A stretch of 64,000 nt of DNA from Effrenium voratum (GCA_963377175.1 CAUJNA010000572.1:116001-180000), one strand, 5' to 3'; shown: positions 30,034-38,677, counted from the first letter of the stretch. Program-made: numbers and translations. Notes: a model not told the origin generated them from the sequence alone.

Positions 30034-30885
30034 ATGACTGTTAAATATTATGGATTACGCCGACGCCCTACTTTTGAAGAAATGCTAAAGGAAGCGATGA
30101 CGCACAGATTAAAAATTGAAATCATCCCCGAAAGACAGGTAATTGACTTGTCAATCAACAATATAGATTTTGACGATTTTGACCTTTCAAAATACGATAG
30201 GAGACTACGGTTGAATGCTAGGGTTCAAACTGATGAACAAGTTCTTCAACACGAATTGTTCCCTGATATGTTTGATGAAGTAGCGCCAACATCACAGTTT
30301 TATGAAAACAACGAAGCAGACGCACAAACAACACGATATATAGCAAAAGATTTTACTGATGAAATTTATAGTAATGCAACTTCAGGACCAAAAGATGAAC
30401 CAAAAGATGAACCAAAAGATGAACCAAAAGATGAAAAGCAGGAAGATTTACAAAGTCTTCATTTAACATCATCATCGTCATCAGCATCAACCGAAAAAGA
30501 TAAGAAAGAGGAAAGCCGAGAAATAAAATCGTTAAGAAACATATTTTTAGGTGGAGAAGACAAGAGCGTATTTGAACTATTCAAACGTGACAAGAAGACA
30601 TCCACACCATCAGAACAATCAAGGGAACAGGAAGAAGAACAACCAAGGGCATCATTCTGGTCAAGACGACAGGTAGAAGCAAGAAGCAGAAGCCACTCAC
30701 CAGAAGAAAGAGCAAGAGATAATCAAATGAACAGAAGACAATTAGAAACAAGAAGCAGGAGCAACTCACCCCAAGAAATAGCAAGAGGTAGTGAATGGAC
30801 GAGGGAACAAATGGAAACAAGAAGCAGGAGTAGAAGCCCAGAAAGCATAAATACAAAAAGTAGCCGAGGCAAGAAGAAAAAATAA
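30034..30885 (+). CDS. RS-repeat protein, possible nucleic-acid-binding core protein
   Basis: This 283-residue protein has a folded-looking first 110 residues, then KDEP tandem repeats (four copies near 123-138) and a Ser-rich patch. Its tail holds three RSRS.SPE units spaced about 25 residues apart (EARSRSHSPEE, ETRSRSNSPQE, ETRSRSRSPES). Arg-Ser repeats of this kind bind nucleic acid and are controlled by SR-protein kinases in eukaryotes, so packaging or core assembly regulated by phosphorylation is plausible (inference). The family is not recognised. Confidence 0.6.
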   Translation: MTVKYYGLRRRPTFEEMLKEAMTHRLKIEIIPERQVIDLSINNIDFDDFDLSKYDRRLRLNARVQTDEQVLQHELFPDMFDEVAPTSQFYENNEADAQTTRYIAKDFTDEIYSNATSGPKDEPKDEPKDEPKDEKQEDLQSLHLTSSSSSASTEKDKKEESREIKSLRNIFLGGEDKSVFELFKRDKKTSTPSEQSREQEEEQPRASFWSRRQVEARSRSHSPEERARDNQMNRRQLETRSRSNSPQEIARGSEWTREQMETRSRSRSPESINTKSSRGKKKK

Positions 30886-30899
30886 AAACTACTTAAAGA
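30886..30899 (+). promoter_or_regulatory. Class A promoter motif
   Basis: AAACTACTTAAAGA 22 bases before the ATG of the zinc-finger gene, starting in the stop codon region of the RS-repeat gene. Confidence 0.6.
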
Positions 30900-30921
30900 C
30901 AAAACGCCCTAATATAGTAAA

Positions 30922-31245
30922 ATGACAGGAATTTTTATTAACGGTAATAGTAAACAGAGAATAACGAATGACGAATTTGATATGATGGTTGAACTGATGA
31001 AAGCAGAAAACGACTTAGTCTTACAGATGATAAGCGAACAGAAACAGACTTCGAGCGATGACAGTGAGCAACCCGTGAGGTGGAGGGACGACCAGAAGAA
31101 CTACCACCAGAATTACTACAACAAAAACCTAAAACAGTCTTACACTTGTGAGGACTGCGGAAGGACGATATCAAGCAAATCAAATTTATCTAAACACAAG
31201 AAATCTAAAATTTGTTCGCAAGCTTCGCGACAATGCGCATTATGA
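30922..31245 (+). CDS. C2H2-type zinc-finger protein
   Basis: This 107-residue protein has an N-terminal helical part, then a basic, Asn/Gln-rich linker. Near the C-terminus is one finger: YTCEDCGRTISSKSNLSKHK followed by KSKIC (C-x2-C, then H and C). It shares the class A motif with the adjacent DNA polymerase gene, so it may act early, for example in replication or transcription control (inference). Confidence 0.65.
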   Translation: MTGIFINGNSKQRITNDEFDMMVELMKAENDLVLQMISEQKQTSSDDSEQPVRWRDDQKNYHQNYYNKNLKQSYTCEDCGRTISSKSNLSKHKKSKICSQASRQCAL

Positions 31246-31346
31246 AAAAATAATAATCATTCATCTTATTAAAAACACTTAATGAGATTAATGCGTTCAT
31301 TCTCAACCCGAAACCCATTTTCTCCAACAGTCAACCCCAGCCCGAA

Positions 31347-31360
31347 AAACTACTTAAAGA
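31347..31360 (+). promoter_or_regulatory. Class A promoter motif before DNA polymerase
   Basis: AAACTACTTAAAGA 33 bases before the polymerase ATG, followed by a TTATATTATATAG stretch. Confidence 0.6.
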
Positions 31361-31393
31361 GAAAATACCTTATATTATATAGAGTATAGTATT

Positions 31394-34300
31394 ATGGTTA
31401 CCATGTCAGAAAATAAAATCATAGATTTCATTTTAAACAGCCAACAAGGCGAACTAATACAAAAAGAAGGGAGGCAAACACAAAAACTCAAAATAGGTGA
31501 TAAGACCTACAGATATGATAAGAACAAACCAGTTTCAAACGTATTGAACACGAAACTCAAGGAAGTGGCGAGGAGTGACGGATATAGAAAGCATGGCCTT
31601 TTAATGAAAGGTGCTAATTATCTAAAACTAACGAGAGGCAGACCCTTACAGGATTATGTCAAGCGTTTCAAGTCCAAAATCACAGACGAGCAACAAGCGT
31701 TCAAGGGATACGCCAACACCTACTCGGTAAGTGATATAAGATTAAAGGGGATGAAAGGTTTATCCTACTTAAAATACCAGAAGCAACGACTGACCGAATT
31801 CCTGAACAGAAACCCGAACATGAAAATAATCGTGGAAACCGATTTATCATTCAAAAATCCCGCCAACGAACTTATTCAAAGGCGGTTAAGAAGCAGAAGA
31901 TACAATATTCATAATCCCGACGAGTTGAACACCGTCTTAAACAACATTGGGCACGACATTGAGACACAAATTGAAATAACCGAATACATTCAGTCGGGAT
32001 TGGTTCTTGGTCAAGTTGAAAAGTTAGTCATCAGTTATGATAGGTACAATCCTACCCGTGGTTCATCCTTTATTCCATTGCCCGACTGGGTGGCAAACAA
32101 AAAGGCTTGTATTAATATTAAAAATGAGGACGACTTATGTTTTAAATATTCCGTTCAATGTGGATTTTATGAGTTATTCAAAAAAGACCATCCCTGCGAC
32201 ATGTATCATTATAAGAAATATGTAGATGACAAATTTATCAAATGGGATAATATTGACTTTCCAGTAGGTAATGATGAGATTGAACTATTTGAAGAACAGA
32301 ACAAACACATATCGGTCAATGTTTATTACATAAACCCCGATACGAATAGTAAAACTATTTTATTATACAAAAGAAGCAACAACCCACAAGCACAACACAA
32401 AATTGATTTGATTAAATTGACTGATGATGTTAAATCCCATTACGCTTATATCAAAAATTATGATAAGTTAATGAGTAGTCAGACTAACAAGATGAAGGCG
32501 AAGAAGTATCACTGTAGAACCTGCTCACATGGTTTCAAGACCGAAGAACTTTTAAAGAAACACGAAGAACAGGGATGTCTAGCAGTTGAGGGTCAAAAAA
32601 TAGAAATGCCAAAAGCAGGTGAAACAATAGAATTCAAAAACCATTTCAAGAAACTTAAAGCTCCATTCGTAATCTATGCCGACTTTGAATGTTTAACTGT
32701 GCCAATTGATGTTAAAAGCAAATCGGCAAAAGCTAAAACTACATCATATCAAAATCATCGTCCGTGTGGTTTTATGATTAATGTAGTCAATGCTATAACC
32801 GGAAGTAGTGAGCCTTACTTATACAGAGGTGAAGATTGTATGGATAAGTTTGTTGAAAAAATCAATGAAGTCAGAGAAGATATTATTAGTAGGATGAAGG
32901 AAGTAAAAGAGATAATCATGACTGAAAAGGACAAGGAAGATTTTGAAAATGCTACTACTTGCTTTATCTGTGGAAATGATTTTAAACCTGAGGACAAGAA
33001 GGTTCGAGACCATTGTCACTTTACTGGAGCTTACAGAGGATGCGCCCACGATGATTGTAATCTTGGTTTTAGTATGAGATATTATAAAATCCCTGTGTTT
33101 CTTCATAACCTTAAAAACTATGATGCCCACTTAATCATCAACAAGGCTCACGAACTGAACAAGAATTCTAAAATAGAATGTATCGCTCAGAACAGCGAAA
33201 AGTTTATAACCTTTGGTTTTAAAAATCTTTGTTTCAAGGACAGTTTCAGTTTCTTATCGTCTTCGTTGGATAAGTTGGTGAAGTTGAGTAAATACGAGGA
33301 TGATAAAAAGCGTGAGAATTGGAAGAACAATTTCAGATACAGCGTTAGAAACCCGTATGTTAAAACCGATGAAGATTTGGATTTATTGACTGATAAGGGT
33401 ATTTATCCCTATGACTACTTTGATGATTTTGAAAGATTTAAGGAAAGGGCTTTACCACCGAAAGAAGCGTTTTACAGTAAATTGAGTGAAGAACATGTAA
33501 GCGATAAAGATTATGAAAGGGCACTGAAAGTATGGAAGCACTTCGGGATTAGAACACTCGGGCAGTATCACGACTTGTATTTAAGAACTGATGTTTTACT
33601 ACTGACCGATGTATTTGAAAACTTTAGAGACTTGTGTATGGAATACTACGGTTTAGACCCCGCTCATTATTACACATTGCCAAATTTCGCATGGGACGCG
33701 ATGCTTCTAAAAACTGGTGTTGAAATAGAACAATTGCATGACCAAGAAATGTTTGAGATGGTTGAAAAGGGAATGAGAGGTGGAATGTGTCAAGTCAGTC
33801 ATAAATTAGCGGTGGCAAATAATAAGTATATGGGGGAAGCATATGATGAGAACAAGCCATCAAATTATATTAGTTACTTGGATGCTAATAACTTGTATGG
33901 TTTGGCAATGTCCCAGAAGTTACCGCTAAAAAATATCAAGTGGGCAAAGAAAACGCCCAGTGTTGAAAAATGGAATGAAAACGATGAGTTCGGTTATATT
34001 ATGGAAGTTGATTTGGAATATCCCGAAACATTGCACGACTTCCACTCTGACTATCCACTAGCGCCTGAAATAATGAATGTAAATGTGAATATGCTTTCCG
34101 ATTATCAAAAGCAAGTCTTCAAAATATATTATGATGGTAAAAGTCCCAAGGACGAGAAAACAAGTAAGTTAATATTAAATCTAAAGGATAAAGAAAAATA
34201 TGTGGTTCATATCAAGACTTTACAGTATTATTTGAAAATGGGAATGAAAATGGGTAAAGTCCATAGGATAATAAAATTTCAACAGAGGGCATGGTTGAAA

Positions 34301-35140
34301 CCGTGGATTGACTTCAACACTGGTAAAAGGAAAGAAGCCAAAAGCGATTTTGAGAAAGATTTATTCAAATTAATGAACAACGCGGTGTACGGAAAAACTA
34401 TGGAAGACAAAAGAAACCATATGGACTTTGAACTGGTTGATAATGAGGTAAGATATGAAAAATGCGTTAATAATCCAACTTTCAAAAATAGATTTATTAT
34501 TAATGAAAATCTCGTCGGAGTTGAGAAAACTAAAGCAAAACTGAAACTGGATAAACCGATTTTCTTAGGAATGAGCATTTTAGATTTAAGCAAATTACAT
34601 ATGTATCAGTTTTACTATGATGTCCTTAAGAAAAAATACAATGAAAACATAAAACTGGTTTATACTGATACTGACAGTTATGTAATTCAAACAATGACTG
34701 ATGATGTCTATAAGGATTTCAATGATATAAAGCAACACATGGATTTTAGCGACTATCCTGTTGAGCATCCATGTCATGACAAAACTAATAAAAAGGTCTT
34801 AGGAATGTTTAAGGACGAATGCTCTTCAAAGATAATTACCAAATTCATAGCTCTCAAACCTAAATCTTATGCCTTCACAATTCACGGCGAGGATGATGAA
34901 CATAAGAAATCAAAAGGTGTAGTGAAACACAAAGTTAAAAAAGAACTGTCGTATCAGAACTACCACGAAGCATTATTTCAAAACAAAAAGCATGAAATAA
35001 CATATAATTTTATTAGGAGTAAGTCACATCAAATATATTCAATGTCTCAAGTCAAGCAATCTCTCAGTAATTATGAAAACAAAAGGTTTTATATTGATGC
35101 TTTCACTTCACTGCCTTATGGGCATTATTCCATAAAATAA
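31394..35140 (+). CDS. polB: Protein-primed family B DNA polymerase
   Basis: A 1248-residue polymerase that copies the element genome. The N-terminal domain has WVANKKACINIKNEDDLCF, a signature of Polinton polymerases, then a C2HC finger (CRTCSHGFKTEELLKKHEE). Exonuclease: ExoI YADFEC (D430), ExoII HNLKNYDAHLI (about 571), ExoIII YLRTDVLLLTDVF. A zinc cluster CFICGNDF...DHCHFTG...CN (C523 onward), like that of endonuclease VII, lies between ExoI and ExoII. Polymerase: motif A YLDANNLYG (D830), motif B NNAVYGK (about 995-1001) and motif C YTDTDS (1090-1095). The end (SLSNYENKRFYIDAF...PYGHYS) is family-typical. All catalytic residues are present and the frame is intact. Confidence 0.96.
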   Translation: MVTMSENKIIDFILNSQQGELIQKEGRQTQKLKIGDKTYRYDKNKPVSNVLNTKLKEVARSDGYRKHGLLMKGANYLKLTRGRPLQDYVKRFKSKITDEQQAFKGYANTYSVSDIRLKGMKGLSYLKYQKQRLTEFLNRNPNMKIIVETDLSFKNPANELIQRRLRSRRYNIHNPDELNTVLNNIGHDIETQIEITEYIQSGLVLGQVEKLVISYDRYNPTRGSSFIPLPDWVANKKACINIKNEDDLCFKYSVQCGFYELFKKDHPCDMYHYKKYVDDKFIKWDNIDFPVGNDEIELFEEQNKHISVNVYYINPDTNSKTILLYKRSNNPQAQHKIDLIKLTDDVKSHYAYIKNYDKLMSSQTNKMKAKKYHCRTCSHGFKTEELLKKHEEQGCLAVEGQKIEMPKAGETIEFKNHFKKLKAPFVIYADFECLTVPIDVKSKSAKAKTTSYQNHRPCGFMINVVNAITGSSEPYLYRGEDCMDKFVEKINEVREDIISRMKEVKEIIMTEKDKEDFENATTCFICGNDFKPEDKKVRDHCHFTGAYRGCAHDDCNLGFSMRYYKIPVFLHNLKNYDAHLIINKAHELNKNSKIECIAQNSEKFITFGFKNLCFKDSFSFLSSSLDKLVKLSKYEDDKKRENWKNNFRYSVRNPYVKTDEDLDLLTDKGIYPYDYFDDFERFKERALPPKEAFYSKLSEEHVSDKDYERALKVWKHFGIRTLGQYHDLYLRTDVLLLTDVFENFRDLCMEYYGLDPAHYYTLPNFAWDAMLLKTGVEIEQLHDQEMFEMVEKGMRGGMCQVSHKLAVANNKYMGEAYDENKPSNYISYLDANNLYGLAMSQKLPLKNIKWAKKTPSVEKWNENDEFGYIMEVDLEYPETLHDFHSDYPLAPEIMNVNVNMLSDYQKQVFKIYYDGKSPKDEKTSKLILNLKDKEKYVVHIKTLQYYLKMGMKMGKVHRIIKFQQRAWLKPWIDFNTGKRKEAKSDFEKDLFKLMNNAVYGKTMEDKRNHMDFELVDNEVRYEKCVNNPTFKNRFIINENLVGVEKTKAKLKLDKPIFLGMSILDLSKLHMYQFYYDVLKKKYNENIKLVYTDTDSYVIQTMTDDVYKDFNDIKQHMDFSDYPVEHPCHDKTNKKVLGMFKDECSSKIITKFIALKPKSYAFTIHGEDDEHKKSKGVVKHKVKKELSYQNYHEALFQNKKHEITYNFIRSKSHQIYSMSQVKQSLSNYENKRFYIDAFTSLPYGHYSIK

Positions 35141-35141
35141 T

Positions 35142-35152
35142 TATCTAAATAG
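35142..35152 (+). promoter_or_regulatory. Class B motif (TATCTAAATAG)
   Basis: It lies 10 bases before the methyltransferase ATG, right after the polymerase stop; a second TCTAAT follows. Confidence 0.4.
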
Positions 35153-35162
35153 TTCTAATAAT

Positions 35163-35774
35163 ATGAAATTATTAGAATTATTTTCAGGGACAGGCTCGGT
35201 TGGTGGGGTTGCTCGGGATTTGGGTTTTAGTGTCATTTCCCTTGATTTGAAAAATGCAAATATCAATACTGATATTTTGAGTTGGGATTATCGTGAGTTT
35301 GATGTGGGCGAGTTTGATGTTGTGTGGGCATCTCCTCCATGCACCGAATACAGCCGAGCGAAGACGACGGGCGTCCGAAAGATTGAGTATGCTAACAGCA
35401 TCGTTTTGAAAACCCTTGAAATCATTGACTACTTCAAACCTACATGGTGGGTTGTGGAAAATCCTCAAACAGGATTATTAAAGGAACAACCCTTCATGAG
35501 TGGCTTGAAATACTATGATGTGGATTATTGCAAATATGGAATGAACTATAGGAAAAGGACACGGCTTTGGACTAACATTGAAACATGGAAACCCAGACCA
35601 TTATGTAATAGGGATTGTGGGAAAATTAGGAATGGGAAACATGTTGAAACAGCACAACGGTTACCTTCAGGAAAAAGGGTCAGTTGGGGAGAGGGATACA
35701 TCAAACATAAACAAGATGAGTTGTATAGGGTTCCTTCAAATTTGGTTAGTGAGATAATTGTCAGTTTGCTTTAG
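35163..35774 (+). CDS. C5-cytosine DNA methyltransferase
   Basis: This 203-residue protein has a start MKLLELFSGTGSVGG (motif I, SAM binding), then ASPPCTEYS (motif IV with the catalytic Cys), VVENPQTGLL (motif VI) and NYRKRTRLWTN (motif VIII). This is the Dcm/Dnmt-type core, but it is short and seems to have little room for a target-recognition domain, as in other small viral methyltransferases. It may mark element DNA or block recognition by host nucleases (inference). It is the last AT-rich gene before the base composition changes. Confidence 0.88.
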   Translation: MKLLELFSGTGSVGGVARDLGFSVISLDLKNANINTDILSWDYREFDVGEFDVVWASPPCTEYSRAKTTGVRKIEYANSIVLKTLEIIDYFKPTWWVVENPQTGLLKEQPFMSGLKYYDVDYCKYGMNYRKRTRLWTNIETWKPRPLCNRDCGKIRNGKHVETAQRLPSGKRVSWGEGYIKHKQDELYRVPSNLVSEIIVSLL

Positions 35775-35925
35775 GATGCTCAGGGAACGAAACCCAACCC
35801 AACCCATCCCAGAACCTAATAGACTGCAGTCATGTAGAGCTCGGACGGCATGACTTCTCAACCTCGGAGCACGGTGGAAGCAAACACTAACAACATGTAA
35901 TGGAGAAGGGGTCAATTCGGGCACC

Positions 35926-35972
35926 TCACCTGTCAGACCTACCTCACCTGTCAGACCTGTCAGACCTGTCTG
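35926..35972. repeat. Short CACCTGTCAGACCT direct repeats
   Basis: Copies of CACCTGTCAGACCT and truncated CTGTCAGAC units are in tandem. Confidence 0.75.
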
Positions 35973-36170
35973 CAAATATGCACTCAAACCGTTCAAAGTG
36001 CTCCAAGCAATCAACAGAAAAGGCGCGCACCGTTTTTTCTTTTTGTTCCTCCCTCATCCCAACCGTGGCGTGTCGTTAGTGTCCGCTCCACAGACACGGT
36101 AGTATCTCTCACAGGATGCATCAAAATGAGAGTCCTACCAACGAACCACAAGCACCAGATGACCATACGC

Positions 36171-36297
36171 CGTTTTTGGTGTATGGATACGCCGTTTTTG
36201 GCGTATGGGTATGCCCTTACGCCTTTTTTGGTGTATGGATACGCCGTTTTTGGCGTATGGGTATGCCCTTACGCCTTTTTTGGTGTATGGATACGCT
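36171..36297. repeat. 52-bp tandem repeat with internal palindromes
   Basis: About 2.4 copies with starts of GGTGTATGG at 36178, 36230 and 36282, so the period is 52. Within it CCATACGCC and GGCGTATGG are exact reverse complements separated by short T-rich loops. Confidence 0.9.
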
Positions 36298-36422
36298 GTT
36301 GTTTGACGAATGGAGGATGCTAGTGGGTGAGAAGGTTAAACGAACACACCACAAAGAAACAACAAAAAAAAACACATCGGTCGTAGGTGATGGTCATCTG
36401 GTCAGCATGTCTTGCGTGTCAT

Positions 36423-38150
36423 TCAGTTGATGACACAGTTGGACGGAGCATTGGCGACACTGACCTGTTCACTGCGGTTTTTCTGCTCTGTCTCAATGTC
36501 GCGCAACAGCAAGTGATTTACCTGCTTCATAGTACCGTCAAAATTCTCCGAGCCCGAGTACATCTCAATCGCACACTCCACCAACAGCTTGGAGAAGCGG
36601 ATGTGAAGGTTCTTGACGCTTTTGTAAGCGCTCTCCAAGATGAGCAGTGACGGCACCAAGAAGTCCGCCGACTGGAGAAACTTCATCTCGGACGACTCAC
36701 CACGGTTACCGCGTAGACGAGTGGAGAGAATGTCACGCATGGTCTTCAAGTTGGCGTCGCTGGTGGTCTTCAAAGCGAGACGGATGAGCGGGACGTTCTG
36801 ACTGAGGAAGACCGACACCTCTGTCATCTTCTCCTCCTGCGACGAAAGGAACGTCAGGAAGCACTCAGGGAAGGTCACCTCCTCACTAACTGTCTCCATC
36901 TTGGGAAGCACAGTCACGGCCTTCTGCTTCAGCGTCTTCTTCAAGTTCTCCTTCGTCACGTGGTTGCGGACAAGTGCCCCACCAAGTGTGCGAACCTTCA
37001 GGAAGAAGGGAAACTGTGGTGACAGGGACGAAATGGTCTCCCACTCACTTACCACAGAGTCGCCGTAGGTGAGGTTAAAGGCATACTCCCCGACCGTGCC
37101 GACGCAACCGACGCTCAAGCCCAACTGCTGGAAAGCGGTCACGACCTCCTTGAAAGTGTTGCTCTTGCCATAGTGGAAGTGAAACTTATTCGTCTTCACC
37201 TCGTCCTCCATCAAGATGATGATGAAGTCGGTCAGATTGTCGGTCTGCTTGTTCAAGTCTTTGGAACTGGACGCGCCCGAACCGCTCGGCTTGGACTTGT
37301 CACTGCTCTTCTTCTTGTTCTTCTTCTTGATGTCCTTGTTGTCCTTGTCGTCCTGATTGTCATTCTGACCGTCGTCCTCTGGGTAGCCGTCCTTCTTGTT
37401 GTCCTTGTTATCCTCCTCTTCATCATTGATGCCTGGCATGATGGCAAGGATGATGCTTCCATCTTCCACACCGTGACTTCCCAACTCCGTTCTGGTTGCT
37501 GACAATGTGTCATTCAGAACCTTGCCATTGTGAGAGAAGACCAACTTCCTGACCATGGTGTCACTGACGAAGGTATCAGGGAAGCGACGTCTCAACTCCT
37601 CCCTCACCTGCTTGATGCGGTCATACTTGGACACCTGAATCACAAAGTCACGTCCACGGTAACGCACTGTGACATTCATGAGGGCACGCTTTGCCTGCTT
37701 CATTGCCATCGCCTTTGCCTTGGTCTGAGCCTTGGCTTTGGCTTTTGCCAATGACTTCGCTTGGGCTGACAGGATGCTCCGCCTCTTCTCAGCAACAACA
37801 CAGAGCCTTTCTTCCATGTGCTTGGCGACATCCTTGGCTTCATCCGTCTTGGTCGCCCACCGCTGTTGCAGATGGCTCAACTGGTTGAGGCTCATCTGCT
37901 CCACCGCCTGAGTCAGCATCTCAACCGACACATCATTCTCGTAGAGGTCTTCCGTTACTGAGTCTTCCTCTTCCTCTGTTTCACTCTCGCTTTCCTCTCC
38001 TTCCTCTCCTTCGCTCATCACAGCCACTGCCATTTCTTCCAGTGCCACTTCATGAGCAAACTGCTCATCCGTCAGCATCGTCTCCACCTCCACCGTCTGC
38101 TCGTCAGCGGTGTCATCACCCATGGGTTCATTCACACGCTTTGGCGACAT
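36423..38150 (-). CDS. Cargo protein with ubiquitin-like domain
   Basis: A 575-residue protein lies inside the inverted repeats but with host-like, GC-richer codons. Order: an acidic N-terminus (about 45-70, Glu/Ser), a helical Lys/Ala-rich part (SLAKAKAKAQTKAKAMAM), and a ubiquitin-like beta-grasp (about 158-238: VTVRYRGRDFVIQVSKYDRI, KLVFSHNGKVLNDT, DGSIILAIMPG). Then come an Asp/Lys low-complexity linker, a second folded region with FFLKVRTLGGALVRNH, and a helical C-terminus. Function is unknown. The composition suggests capture from a host or from another element, and the LGG...KK.LK stretch loosely recalls dinoflagellate retroelement proteins (memory, unverified). The start at 38150 is the first ATG. 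Confidence 0.75.
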   Translation of the reverse strand: MSPKRVNEPMGDDTADEQTVEVETMLTDEQFAHEVALEEMAVAVMSEGEEGEESESETEEEEDSVTEDLYENDVSVEMLTQAVEQMSLNQLSHLQQRWATKTDEAKDVAKHMEERLCVVAEKRRSILSAQAKSLAKAKAKAQTKAKAMAMKQAKRALMNVTVRYRGRDFVIQVSKYDRIKQVREELRRRFPDTFVSDTMVRKLVFSHNGKVLNDTLSATRTELGSHGVEDGSIILAIMPGINDEEEDNKDNKKDGYPEDDGQNDNQDDKDNKDIKKKNKKKSSDKSKPSGSGASSSKDLNKQTDNLTDFIIILMEDEVKTNKFHFHYGKSNTFKEVVTAFQQLGLSVGCVGTVGEYAFNLTYGDSVVSEWETISSLSPQFPFFLKVRTLGGALVRNHVTKENLKKTLKQKAVTVLPKMETVSEEVTFPECFLTFLSSQEEKMTEVSVFLSQNVPLIRLALKTTSDANLKTMRDILSTRLRGNRGESSEMKFLQSADFLVPSLLILESAYKSVKNLHIRFSKLLVECAIEMYSGSENFDGTMKQVNHLLLRDIETEQKNRSEQVSVANAPSNCVIN

Positions 38151-38193
38151 CTCAGTTGATGTGGAAAACGTCCTACTTATTCACAGGAAATCT

Positions 38194-38215
38194 TGACAAC
38201 TCTCTTTAGTTGTCA
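38194..38215 (-). promoter_or_regulatory. Perfect hairpin upstream of the cargo gene
   Basis: TGACAACT and AGTTGTCA pair around a 6-base loop, 43 bases before the cargo ATG. It could be an operator-like site or the 5' UTR structure. Confidence 0.35.
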
Positions 38216-38399
38216 TTTGATGTGAAAAATGCAGTGTGTAACAAGCATCAACATGAGAGCGCTCTTGCTGACACTGCTCTGACTCAACCTTGACCATCAA
38301 TCCACTGTCGGCACACTGTCCCTTTACTCTGAGTGTCTGACAAAAAACCAGACTGGAAGACGAAGATGGCGAAGCCGAGGCACGGTCGACGGGAAACCC

Positions 38400-38677
38400 A
38401 ACACTAACAAAACAAATACACCACCAACACCCCAGAACTTGATAACTACTAAAAGGGTTAACTCTTTCAAATGAAAAAAATGTCGGCCCCCAGCCCAACA
38501 ATGAACAAGGGGGGCAATTACCAAAATGATTACCTTAACGAAAACGATAAATAAGCTCCCTAAAAACCCTCTTTTAAAAACGAATAAGGGGGAACACAGA
38601 TTTGAGATGAACATAAAAACCATAACAGGGGACCATCAACAGACCACCCCCCAGGCCCCCTACTTTTACCATTTTTT
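38400..38677 (-). repeat. Right terminal inverted repeat of element 1
   Basis: Inverted copy of 15689-15966 with no mismatch seen by eye; it ends at the T run next to the right poly-C. A hydrophobic frame (38324-38623, minus) starts in it as in the left copy. Confidence 0.93.

Larger units (their letters stand above)
35775..36422. other. Repeat-bearing spacer at composition break
   Basis: Sequence turns from AT-rich to mixed here. It holds CACCTGTCAGACCT repeats (about 35926-35972) and the 52-bp hairpin repeats (36171-36297). The frames crossing it are repeat artefacts. No gene is seen. Confidence 0.5.
15689..38677. mobile_element. Maverick/Polinton-type element, 22,989 bp
   Basis: Inverted 278-bp ends enclose a full self-synthesising transposon set: DDE integrase, protein-primed DNA polymerase B, A32-like ATPase, major capsid protein and a penton-like protein. 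The accessory genes are a lipase, an S74 fibre, a methyltransferase, F-box-like genes and a ubiquitin-like cargo gene. The body (16000-35770) is sharply AT-rich against a GC-rich host, so its borders can be seen by composition alone. Terminal repeats without visible mismatch and open core genes point to recent arrival. I did not find an adenain/Ulp1-like maturation protease. It could be an integrated virus (adintovirus or polinton-like virus) rather than a strictly vertical transposon. Confidence 0.93.

Noticed and set aside
36171..36297. CRISPR array
   Set aside because: The repeats are directly adjacent without unique spacers, in a eukaryotic context.
36116..36430. ORF with repeated VYGYAVFGVWV segments
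   Set aside because: It is read through the 52-bp hairpin repeat and ends in the cargo gene terminus.
15689..38677. Fragment of a giant virus genome
   Set aside because: Inverted ends, rve integrase and protein-primed PolB define a self-contained Polinton of standard size.
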